Source of the DNA: Planctomycetota bacterium
Lineage (GTDB): Bacteria > Planctomycetota > MHYJ01 > JACPRB01
Direction of reading: 5' to 3'
Assembly: GCA_016200125.1 (NCBI GenBank)
Contig: JACQFK010000294.1
Coordinates: 1-6,666, forward strand
Length of the DNA: 6,666 nt
Shown: positions 1 to 5,667 of the stretch, piece by piece
Layout of the letters: each line of letters begins with the position of its first letter
Numbering within the stretch: position 1 is the first letter of the stretch
Notes under the pieces: model-generated
What the model was told of the DNA's origin: nothing
The model's input: only the letters and a program-made list of their open reading frames with translations
The model's database searches: none
Translations under genes and position numbers: made by a program

Positions 1-89
1 CCGGGGATCAGCTCGATCATGTCCGGGACCGTGATGTAGCCGCGCTCCACCACGAGCGTCCCGTCGCGATCCAGAAACACCGCCTTCAT
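1..89 (-). CDS. gmhB: D-glycero-beta-D-manno-heptose 1,7-bisphosphate 7-phosphatase (3'-truncated by window edge)
   Basis: Only the first 29 codons are inside the window; the gene runs off the left edge. The visible N-terminus reads MKAVFLDRDGTLVVERGY. It carries HAD-superfamily motif I (DxDGT), with the nucleophile expected at D7 and the acid/base at D9, followed by the short spacing to an RGY segment that is typical of GmhB. In this family the enzyme removes the C7 phosphate of heptose 1,7-bisphosphate in the cytoplasm, between the two HldE reactions. The ATG overlaps the TGA of the upstream TPR gene (ATGA, 86-89), so translation is probably coupled. A weak AGG lies about 8 bases upstream of the ATG. 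The identification leans on both the motif and the heptose operon context; a histidinol-phosphate phosphatase-type HAD enzyme is the main alternative. Confidence 0.85.
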   Translation of the reverse strand, partial: MKAVFLDRDGTLVVERGYITVPDMIELIP

Positions 90-769
90 ACGAAGTACCT
101 GGTCAGCGGGAAGAACGCGAAGGCCAGCCGCCAGCGAAGCCGGTGGCGGCCCGCAAAGCGCGGCAGCGTCGCCGCCACGCGCCAGAAATCGGCCTTCACG
201 CGGGAGGCCTCCTCCGAGCGGCCCAGGTCCGTCGCCGCCTGCGCGAGGCGGAAGTAGCCTTCCAGGTGCGACCCGTTGTCCTCGACCGCCCGCCGCAGCG
301 CGTCGTAAGCCTTCGCCACGTCCCCCTTCCGGTAGAACGCCAGCCCCAGCCCGAACTGCGCCTCCTTGTGGCCGAGATCCGACTTGACCGCCAGCGCCCG
401 CTGGTAGGCCTCGACGCTCTCGGCGTAGGCCTTGCGATGGAGATAGGCGTCGCCCAGGAGCCGCAGGAAGTGATAGGGCACCTGGCCGTCGTAGAGGGGA
501 TTCTCCTGCGAGACCCGGACCGCGTGCTGCGCGTACTGGAGCGCCTTCTTCCAGCCGCCGCCCTCCGCGTAGAGGTTTGCCAGCTGGAAGCGCGCGTCGG
601 CGTTCTGCGGATTCTCGAGCTTCGCCCCCTGCGTCCGGATGAAGCGGCGCTTCGCCTGCCAGAGCCGGAACGCCTTGATGAAGGGCCAGGACACCCAGTA
701 GACGAAGGCGAAGATGAAGGGCCAGGTGTACCAGTTGCTCAGCAAGTAGAGCCAGAACATCCAGTCCAT
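86..769 (-). CDS. Membrane-anchored tetratricopeptide repeat protein, function unknown
   Basis: This is a 227-residue protein. Residues 1-37 are hydrophobic and very aromatic (W3, W6, W13, W16, W25, W28, W37) and probably form one membrane anchor or a re-entrant segment, followed by a basic stretch (KRRFIR) that suits a cytoplasmic face. Residues about 53-200 contain roughly four TPR-like helical pairs, for example ALQYAQHAV, GDAYLHRKAYAESVEAYQRA and LGLAFYRKGDVAKAYDALRR. TPRs are protein-binding scaffolds; no catalytic motif is visible. The ATG at 769 lies 5 bases after the gmhA stop. A further in-frame ATG at 835 would overlap gmhA by about 60 bases and add a charged, TPR-unlike leader, so I rejected it. 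The gene sits between gmhA and gmhB with a 4-base overlap downstream, so it is co-expressed with heptose synthesis. A role in organising envelope or LPS assembly is only inference. Confidence 0.8.
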   Translation of the reverse strand: MDWMFWLYLLSNWYTWPFIFAFVYWVSWPFIKAFRLWQAKRRFIRTQGAKLENPQNADARFQLANLYAEGGGWKKALQYAQHAVRVSQENPLYDGQVPYHFLRLLGDAYLHRKAYAESVEAYQRALAVKSDLGHKEAQFGLGLAFYRKGDVAKAYDALRRAVEDNGSHLEGYFRLAQAATDLGRSEEASRVKADFWRVAATLPRFAGRHRLRWRLAFAFFPLTRYFV

Positions 770-774
770 ACGCC

Positions 775-1350
775 CTACCCGAACAGGGACGATTCGATCA
801 GGTCGCAGAGGATGTGTCCCACCGCCATGTGGCACTCCTGGACCCGCTGCGTGTCCTTCGACGGGACGCAGAGGCAGAGGTCCACCAGCTTCTTCAGCTT
901 GCCGCCCTGCTCGTTCGTCAGCCCGACCGTCAGCGCGCCGATCTTCCTCGCCGTCTTGATCCCCTCGAGCACGTTGGCCGAGTTGCCGCTCGTCGAGATC
1001 CCGACCGCGGCGTCGCCCTTCCGGCAGTAGGCCTCGAGCTGCCGCGCGAAGGTCCGCTCGTAGCCGTAGTCGTTGCCGATCGCGGTGAGCGTCGACGTGT
1101 TCGTCGTGAGCGCGTGACAGGGCAGCGCGCGCCGCTCCCTCAGGAAGCGCGCCTCGAGCTCCGCCGCGATGTGCTGCGCGTCGGCGGCGCTCCCGCCGTT
1201 GCCGAAGAGGAAGATCGTCCGCCCGGCCTTGAGCGTCTTCGTGAGCCGCACGCCGATCTGCTCGATGACCGCCGACTGCCGCTGCATCAGGAGCAGCTTC
1301 ACGAAGGCGCTCTCCGCCAGACCGTCCTCGACCTTCTTTCTCAGGTTCAT
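775..1350 (-). CDS. gmhA: Sedoheptulose 7-phosphate isomerase (phosphoheptose isomerase)
   Basis: This 191-residue SIS-domain enzyme is almost the same length as E. coli GmhA (192). It converts sedoheptulose 7-phosphate to D-glycero-D-manno-heptose 7-phosphate, the first committed step of ADP-heptose synthesis, in the cytoplasm. The phosphosugar-binding loop GNGGSAADAQH is at residues 50-60 and a second SIS motif, GISTSGNSANV, is at 117-127. E64 and H179 line up with the catalytic Glu65 and His180 of the E. coli enzyme, and the helix QECHMAVGHI at 171-180 is characteristic. The ATG at 1350 overlaps the hldE stop as ATGA. The open frame continues upstream to about 1896, but that stretch is a low-complexity shadow of hldE, so the start at 1350 is preferred. 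There is no convincing Shine-Dalgarno sequence, which points to coupling with hldE translation. Confidence 0.95.
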   Translation of the reverse strand: MNLRKKVEDGLAESAFVKLLLMQRQSAVIEQIGVRLTKTLKAGRTIFLFGNGGSAADAQHIAAELEARFLRERRALPCHALTTNTSTLTAIGNDYGYERTFARQLEAYCRKGDAAVGISTSGNSANVLEGIKTARKIGALTVGLTNEQGGKLKKLVDLCLCVPSKDTQRVQECHMAVGHILCDLIESSLFG

Positions 1351-2744
1351 AGCTGCCGGATCCGACGGATGATCTCGGAAGTGGAAACGCCCTTCACCAA
1401 CGGCGCGAGCTCGACGCGTCCCGCGTGCTCGCGCCCCACGACTTCCTTCCCGCGGTAGTCGTCGCCCTTGACCAGCACGTCGGGCCGCAGGCGCTTCAGC
1501 AGCGCCGCGGGCGTGCCCTGGTCGAAGACGACCACGTAGTCCACCGCCTCGAAAGCCGCGAGCAGCCTCGCCCGCTCGCCCTGCGGCACCAGCGGCCGCC
1601 CCGCTCCCTTCAGCCCGCGGACCGACTTGTCGCTGTTCAGCCCCACGACGAGCACGTCGCCCTTCGACCGCGCGAATTCCAGCGACGACGCATGGCCCGC
1701 GTGCACGAGATCGAAGCAGCCGTTCGTGAAGACGACGCGGCGGCCCCGCTTCCGTTCGACCTGGAGCGCCCTGACCAGCGCGGGCAGCGTCAGGATCTTC
1801 CGGTGGCCGTCGGCGATCAGTTCCTCGCGCGTCACCGTCTCCGTGCCGATCTTCCCGACGACGATCGCCGCCGCCGCATTGGAAAGGATCGCGCACTCCT
1901 CGAGCGGCAGGCCCGACGCGTAGGCCACGCCGAAGGCCGCGAGCGCCGTGTCGCCGGCGCCCGTCACGTCGAAGACCTCCCGCGCCGCCGCGGACAGCGT
2001 GATCGGCGCCTCGTCGCGGGAGATGACGCGCATGCCCTTCTCGCCCAGCGTGACGACGAGGAAGCGCAGCGACAGCTCCTTCAGCAGCTTCCGCGCGCCG
2101 CGGTCGACGTCGTCCTCGTGGGTCAGTTGGCGCAGCTCGCTGCGGTTGAGCGAGGCGCCGGTCGCCTTCGCGTACTTCCGGTGGTCGTGGCTCTTGAGGC
2201 CGACGAGCACCGGGCAGCCCGCGCGGCGGATGAACTTCCGGCAGAGCTCCGGCGGCAGGGTGCCCTTGCTGTAGTCCGAGATGATCGCCAGGTCGGCGCG
2301 GGCGGCCTGCCGGAGCGCGGCCGCGAGCAGCCTCGCCTGCGTCGCGGGCGGGATCGGCTCGACGCGCTCCTGGTCGACCCGCAGCATCTGCTGATGATGG
2401 GCGAGCATCCGCGTCTTGAGCGGGGTGGGCTTGCCGCCGTCGCGCAGGACGGCGGAGACGTCGCCGCGGGCCCGGAGCAGCTTCAGCAGCCGGGCGCCCT
2501 CCTCGTCCATCCCGACGATGCCGCCGGTGGCGACGCGGGCCCCGAGCGCCGCGAGATTCGTCACCACGTTCGACGCACCGCCGGGACGGTACTCCTCGCC
2601 CTTCACGTTGACGACGGGCACCGGCGCCTCGGGGGAAATCCGCGAGACGGAGCCCCAGACGTACTTGTCCAGGATCAGGTCGCCCAGGACGAAGATCCGC
2701 GGAGCCTTCAGGCGGCCCACGATCTCGATGAGGCGGGTGTTCAT
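1347..2744 (-). CDS. hldE: Bifunctional D-glycero-beta-D-manno-heptose 7-phosphate kinase / heptose 1-phosphate adenylyltransferase
   Basis: This 465-residue two-domain protein is close to E. coli HldE (RfaE, 477). Residues 1 to about 320 are a PfkB/ribokinase-type kinase that phosphorylates heptose 7-phosphate at C1. The N-terminal segment SVSRISPEAPVPVV (32-45), the glycine-rich signature GGASN (55-59) and the C-terminal signature DVTGAGDT (259-266), with catalytic base D265, are all present. Residues about 330-465 are a cytidylyltransferase-like domain that makes ADP-heptose. It carries FTNGCFDLVHAGH (339-351, HxGH motif at 348-351), VKGDDY (425-430) and the terminal STSEIIRRI (454-462). 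The ATG at 2744 overlaps the preceding gene's TGA (ATGA). A GGAGG lies about 16 bases upstream, further than usual. The strand usually read VDPKG in the kinase domain is VGLKS here (181-185); N200 and E203 of the following NxxE motif remain. The product feeds LPS core or other heptose glycans. Confidence 0.95.
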   Translation of the reverse strand: MNTRLIEIVGRLKAPRIFVLGDLILDKYVWGSVSRISPEAPVPVVNVKGEEYRPGGASNVVTNLAALGARVATGGIVGMDEEGARLLKLLRARGDVSAVLRDGGKPTPLKTRMLAHHQQMLRVDQERVEPIPPATQARLLAAALRQAARADLAIISDYSKGTLPPELCRKFIRRAGCPVLVGLKSHDHRKYAKATGASLNRSELRQLTHEDDVDRGARKLLKELSLRFLVVTLGEKGMRVISRDEAPITLSAAAREVFDVTGAGDTALAAFGVAYASGLPLEECAILSNAAAAIVVGKIGTETVTREELIADGHRKILTLPALVRALQVERKRGRRVVFTNGCFDLVHAGHASSLEFARSKGDVLVVGLNSDKSVRGLKGAGRPLVPQGERARLLAAFEAVDYVVVFDQGTPAALLKRLRPDVLVKGDDYRGKEVVGREHAGRVELAPLVKGVSTSEIIRRIRQL

Positions 2745-3682
2745 GACCGGATCGTTCGGCCCTCCAGCGCCGCCACCACCCCCGCGCGCAGCAGCGGGAG
2801 GAGGATCTCGTGATGGCCGGTGATCGCGATCGCCTTCCCCTTCGGGCGGGCGAGCACGTTCGCCTTCGGCCGGTAGTGCTGGATCATGTCGAGGTTGACG
2901 GTCGTGAACTGCCGGAGCTTGTGGCCCAGGTTGCGCGCCACCGACACCGCCTTCAGGAACACCTCGGGCATCATGACCGCCGACCCGAGGTTCATCCACA
3001 CGCCGCCCTCGAGGCCCGCGACGACGGACGAGAGGATGCGGAAATCCAGGAGCGTGCTCTCGCCCAGATCGCGCCCCGACACCTGGGGATGCATGTGCGT
3101 GATGTCGGCGCCCACCGACAGATGGACGGTGACCGGCACGTCGTGCTTCGCGCAGGCGGCGAGCAGGGAGATCTTCCTGTGCCGGTTGCGGAGCGCCTTC
3201 TCGGCGATCGCGCGGCCGAGCCCCGAGCCCGAGGCGCCCACGAGGGCCGCCTCCGCGAAGGCCTCGGCCGTCTCGCGCGCCATCCCGAAACTCCCGTTCT
3301 TCAGCGTGTCCGCCACGTCCTCCGAGGTCTCGCCGATCAGCGAGAGCTCGTAATCGTGGATGGCCGCCGCGCCGTTCATCGCGATCGCGGTGACCACGCC
3401 GCGCGCGACCAGGTCCGCGATCACCGGCCCGCAGCCGACCTTGATCACGTGGCCGCCCATCGCGCAGGCGACGGTCTTCTTCTTCCGGTGGGCGCGGGCG
3501 ATGTCGTTGATCAGGTCGCGCAGGTCGCGGCCGGCGTAGATCGAGGGAAGCGAGTTGATGAAATCGGCCGCCTTCCGTCCGTCGGCCAGCGTTCCGAAAT
3601 CGCGGAGATTCACGAGATTCCGGCGCCGGGCGATGGAGTAGGTTTTCAGACCCTGGAGGTCTATGGGGTCCACCTTGGCCAT
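2741..3682 (-). CDS. Conserved protein of unknown function, possibly deoxyhypusine synthase-like fold, first gene of the ADP-heptose operon
   Basis: This 313-residue soluble protein has no signal peptide or membrane segment. I recognise the style of the family but no proven function. Alternating hydrophobic strands and glycine-rich turns look Rossmann-like: VACAMGGHVIKVG (71-83), AIAMNGAAAIHDYE (99-112), VTVHLSVGADITHMHP (184-199), NLGSAVMMPEVFLKA (241-255), DMIQHYRP (265-272) and TGHHEILLPLL (288-298). Eight histidines fall inside these motif-like blocks (H78, H109, H187, H196, H198, H269, H290, H291), which might mean metal or phosphate binding. Length and fold impression resemble deoxyhypusine synthase, but its active-site lysine motif (GGGxPKHH) is not seen, so that activity is not claimed. 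The gene begins 46 bases after the signal peptidase stop, just below its own promoter, and its TGA overlaps the hldE ATG, so it is the operon leader. A carbohydrate-related enzymatic or regulatory role is inferred from context only. Confidence 0.75.
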   Translation of the reverse strand: MAKVDPIDLQGLKTYSIARRRNLVNLRDFGTLADGRKAADFINSLPSIYAGRDLRDLINDIARAHRKKKTVACAMGGHVIKVGCGPVIADLVARGVVTAIAMNGAAAIHDYELSLIGETSEDVADTLKNGSFGMARETAEAFAEAALVGASGSGLGRAIAEKALRNRHRKISLLAACAKHDVPVTVHLSVGADITHMHPQVSGRDLGESTLLDFRILSSVVAGLEGGVWMNLGSAVMMPEVFLKAVSVARNLGHKLRQFTTVNLDMIQHYRPKANVLARPKGKAIAITGHHEILLPLLRAGVVAALEGRTIRS

Positions 3683-3687
3683 GGGTG

Positions 3688-3712
3688 CGGGGGATTTTAT
3701 CAGAAGCCCCCG
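3688..3712. promoter_or_regulatory. GC-armed inverted repeat enclosing the heptose-operon -10 box
   Basis: CGGGGG (3688-3693) and CCCCCG (3707-3712) form perfect 6-base arms around a 13-base AT-rich centre that contains the -10 box. No T-tract follows on either strand, so it is not an intrinsic terminator. The position would suit a repressor or activator site, but short G/C runs are common in DNA this rich in GC and the match may be chance. Confidence 0.35.
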
Positions 3713-3722
3713 GACCTGTCAC
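3694..3722 (-). promoter_or_regulatory. Sigma-70-type promoter of the ADP-heptose operon
   Basis: Read on the minus strand, GTGACA (3722-3717, 5 of 6 to TTGACA) is followed after exactly 17 bases by TAAAAT (3699-3694, 5 of 6 to TATAAT). The -35 box lies just downstream of the signal peptidase stop codon (3729-3731), so the heptose operon can be started independently of that gene. The expected start site, A at 3686 or G at 3688, is only 4-6 bases from the ATG at 3682, and the intervening bases (ACCC or GCACCC) contain no Shine-Dalgarno sequence. The transcript would therefore be nearly leaderless. Confidence 0.7.
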
Positions 3723-3728
3723 GATCCA

Positions 3729-5615
3729 TCAGCGGACGGGCCCCTCCCGGGCGGCCGGCGACCAGATCCTCACGACCCGCCCGATGAAGAAGCGGCGGTC
3801 GACGAAGCGGAAGGGCTGCGGTTCCTCCTCGCGCAGCAGCTGCTCCTGCGTGATGGCGACCTCGTTGCCCTGCTCGTCGCCGTCGATGGCGTAGCGGGGC
3901 GCCTCGGCGAGATGATGCCGGTCCTTCATCTGTGAGGAGAATCGGGAGTACGCCTCGTTCACCTGCTGGGCTTCGCAGACGATCCGCCGCCCGTCCTTCA
4001 GCACGAAGGTCCGCTTCACCCAGGCCCGCGAATCGTGGCTGTTCTGGACGTTGTCGCCGAACAGGACGTAGTGGCCCGCCGGGATCTTGAGCGGCTCGTC
4101 CTCGCGCAGCCCGTGCTCGCGGTCCCTTCCCCTGTAGAAGAGATCGCGGTCGATCCGGACGCGGCGGAGCGACACGCCGACGTCCCGCGCGCCGAAGGAC
4201 ACGGCGGTTCTCACCTCCTTCAGCGCCCGGGCTTCCTCGACGGAACTGAGAAGGGGAATCTGCCCGAGCAGGGTCGAGTCCATCCGGACCACCGCCTGCC
4301 CGTCGAAGACCATGAGCTCGAGGGAGCACCAGCGGCCCATCGGGAGAGGGCTCGTGCCCAGGGGAAGCAGCTCCGGCGCCTTTCCCGCTCGTTCCACCCG
4401 GAGAACCCCCGGTCGTCCGATGGGCATCAGCAGTTCCAGCCTGCCATACTGATTGACGATCCGGGCGAAGATCTCGGTGCCATGGTCGACATGGACGTCG
4501 AAGGAGAGCCGCAGATCTCCCACCGGTTGATGGGTCGGATCCTCGATCGGAGGCACAAATTCCACCCCTTTTCCGCTCTTGGATGCAGGCAATCTCAGCC
4601 CGCCCTGAGGCGCAGCGGAAACTTCGCCCTCGGCGCCGCTCCAGTACTGGCGGAAAGTGGCCGGATCGGCCGCGCTGTCCGCATCCTGGTGAATCCGGAT
4701 CCAGATCCGGTCCTGCGTTTCAAGCCGCTTCCGGGCGATCTCGAACCTGGACCCGTCCGCGGGTCGGACGTAGAGATCGCCCCCGTGAATCAGCAGTTCC
4801 TCCTCCGGAAGCCCGACCACGCGCTTCACGAAGGGCTTGCTCTGGTTCAGCGGGAAGCGGAACACCGCCACATCGAAGCGCCGGATCGGGGAGAACGCGT
4901 AAGCCGTCTTCGAGACCAGGATCCGGTCCCCGCTGGGAGACGCGTGAAGGAACGCGAAGGGACAGTACTCCTTGGGGTGCGATTCGGAGAGGTCGCCCAT
5001 CAGCGTGGGCTCCATCGCGCTCGACGGGATCTTGTAGGAGCCGGCGATCGTCGCCTGCAGCAGCAACGAGAGGGTCCAGCCCTGCGAAAGCAGGAGGATC
5101 AGCAGCAGCGTCCAGGCCGTCGCCGGACCGGAGGCCCGGTTCTGCCGGCGGAGCATGAGGAACGCGTGCAGCACGACCAGCGCGCGGAGGGCCAGGAAGC
5201 CGAAGGCCCCCGCCATCCCGTTGACATAGCTCGATCCGTAGACAAACAACGCGACACAGCCTCCCGCCATCGCCAGGCCGCGCAGGAGGCCGCCGGCGTA
5301 GATCTGACCCCATCCCGGCAGGAGCCGGCTGAGGAAGACGGCCTTCCAGGGATTCCCCGGCGATGAAGCTTCCAGGACCCGATGGGCGAGGGCGGCCGAA
5401 ACGGACCAAAGCGCCAGCTGGGCGGCCACGACGACCAGCAGGTCGGCGAGCGAAAGGCGCGGATTGAGAAGCCCGGCGAGGAGGGCGGCCCAGAGCGCGA
5501 CTTCCAGGAGCAGGAAGAGGGCGCCGCTGAGCCACTTCCGCGCATAGAGCTGGCCGAGACCGGCGAAGGACCAGGAGAGATTGGCCGCCAGCCAGGGATC
5601 CCGCGAACCCTCCAT
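3729..5615 (-). CDS. lepB: Signal peptidase I homologue with polytopic N-terminus, inserted jelly-roll-like domain and Ser-to-Ala nucleophile position
   Basis: This 628-residue membrane protein is about twice the length of a usual type I signal peptidase (S26), the family that cleaves signal peptides on the outer face of the cytoplasmic membrane. Residues 1-190 hold about five membrane spans plus two copies of an L-S-(x)n-G-x-G-Q-x-Y motif (13-36 and 95-118), as in TM2/DUF5683-like modules. Box B is KIPSSAMEPTL (195-205). The usual PSxSM has its nucleophilic Ser just before Met, but here that residue is A200 (codon 5018-5016), with S199 one place earlier. The general-base Lys is kept (K264 in VKRVVGLP), as is box E, GDNVQNSHDSRAW (520-532). 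Residues about 300-495 form a beta-rich, LamG/concanavalin-like insertion. The C-terminus FIGRVVRIWSP (610-620) is typical of the family. The gene has its own divergent promoter, and its ATG may be the transcript's 5' end. It may be an active variant with a shifted serine or a non-catalytic homologue. Confidence 0.85.
   Translation of the reverse strand: MEGSRDPWLAANLSWSFAGLGQLYARKWLSGALFLLLEVALWAALLAGLLNPRLSLADLLVVVAAQLALWSVSAALAHRVLEASSPGNPWKAVFLSRLLPGWGQIYAGGLLRGLAMAGGCVALFVYGSSYVNGMAGAFGFLALRALVVLHAFLMLRRQNRASGPATAWTLLLILLLSQGWTLSLLLQATIAGSYKIPSSAMEPTLMGDLSESHPKEYCPFAFLHASPSGDRILVSKTAYAFSPIRRFDVAVFRFPLNQSKPFVKRVVGLPEEELLIHGGDLYVRPADGSRFEIARKRLETQDRIWIRIHQDADSAADPATFRQYWSGAEGEVSAAPQGGLRLPASKSGKGVEFVPPIEDPTHQPVGDLRLSFDVHVDHGTEIFARIVNQYGRLELLMPIGRPGVLRVERAGKAPELLPLGTSPLPMGRWCSLELMVFDGQAVVRMDSTLLGQIPLLSSVEEARALKEVRTAVSFGARDVGVSLRRVRIDRDLFYRGRDREHGLREDEPLKIPAGHYVLFGDNVQNSHDSRAWVKRTFVLKDGRRIVCEAQQVNEAYSRFSSQMKDRHHLAEAPRYAIDGDEQGNEVAITQEQLLREEEPQPFRFVDRRFFIGRVVRIWSPAAREGPVR
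5262..5579 (-). repeat. Internal duplication in the signal peptidase N-terminus (two GxGQxY membrane modules)
   Basis: Protein residues 13-36 and 95-118 can be aligned without gaps at an offset of 82. Both have L-S at the start, then G-x-G-Q-(L/I)-Y-A, then leucine and glycine about nine residues on (FAGLGQLYARKWLSG against LPGWGQIYAGGLLRG). Each is followed by a hydrophobic span. This pattern is that of the short GxGQxY hairpins found in TM2 and DUF5683-type membrane modules. The duplication is visible in the protein; I did not see a matching DNA-level repeat, so it is old. Confidence 0.6.
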
Positions 5616-5639
5616 CCGCCCGATTCTAATCAGGGCGGA
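5615..5639. promoter_or_regulatory. Long dyad over the signal peptidase -10 box (candidate operator)
   Basis: The outer arms TCCGCCC (5615-5621) and GGGCGGA (5633-5639) are perfect 7-base inverted repeats. Inside them GATT (5622-5625) and AATC (5628-5631) continue the symmetry, giving 11-base arms with one bulged A (5632) and a CT centre. The dyad spans the signal peptidase -10 box and ends at its start codon. It also covers where a -35 box for the plus-strand gene would lie. Neither predicted transcript includes it, so a DNA-level protein-binding site is more likely than an RNA hairpin. Confidence 0.55.
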
Positions 5640-5651
5640 GATTCAGGTCGA
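5623..5651 (-). promoter_or_regulatory. Promoter of the signal peptidase gene, predicted leaderless
   Basis: On the minus strand TCGACC (5651-5646, 4 of 6 to TTGACA) is followed after 17 bases by TAGAAT (5628-5623, 5 of 6 to TATAAT). Seven bases separate the -10 box from the ATG, so the A of the ATG (5615) or the G before it would be the first transcribed base. The GGGCGG just before the ATG would then not be transcribed and could not act as a ribosome binding site. Confidence 0.55.
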
Positions 5652-5653
5652 GG

Positions 5654-5659
5654 TATAAT
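5654..5659 (+). promoter_or_regulatory. -10 box of the zinc-ribbon membrane protein gene, predicted leaderless
   Basis: A perfect TATAAT ends 8 bases before the ATG at 5668. Transcription would begin around 5665-5668, leaving 0-3 bases of leader. No good -35 box is visible at the 16-18 base spacings (the 17-base position reads CAGGGC), so an activator or another upstream contact may be needed. The box is only 2 bases from the -35 of the oppositely directed signal peptidase promoter, so RNA polymerase is unlikely to occupy both at once. Confidence 0.55.
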
Positions 5660-5667
5660 CCCGAAGA

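Noticed and set aside
143..1030. Long plus-strand open frame opposite the TPR and gmhA genes
   Set aside because: It is antisense to two well-supported genes. Its product is low-complexity Arg/Leu/Val-rich sequence of the kind produced by high-GC third positions.
1351..1896. N-terminal extension of gmhA to 373 residues
   Set aside because: The extra residues are Arg/Gly/Ala-rich shadow of hldE. The ATG at 1350 gives the normal family length and an ATGA coupling site.
1425..2813. 462-codon plus-strand open frame opposite hldE
   Set aside because: It is antisense to an unmistakable HldE, is rich in Arg, Asp, Gln and His with no domain pattern, and has no promoter or ribosome binding site.
2741..3682. 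Calling the operon's first gene a true deoxyhypusine synthase
   Set aside because: The characteristic GGGxPKHH lysine motif is not visible, and bacteria rarely make hypusine. Only a weak fold-level resemblance is retained.
2745..3722. N-terminal extension of hldE to 791 residues
   Set aside because: The extension is out-of-frame shadow of the upstream gene. The HldE N-terminus starts cleanly at 2744.
3683..3728. Possible terminator between the signal peptidase gene and the heptose operon
   Set aside because: The only hairpin-forming repeat has no T-tract on either strand and coincides with the promoter, so some read-through from the signal peptidase gene is likely.
2810..3787. 325-codon plus-strand open frame opposite the operon's first gene
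   Set aside because: It is an antisense shadow with biased composition, and its end runs into the heptose-operon promoter and the signal peptidase gene.
4035..5366. 443-codon plus-strand open frame opposite the signal peptidase gene
   Set aside because: It is antisense to conserved S26 catalytic boxes, with low-complexity composition and no recognisable motif.
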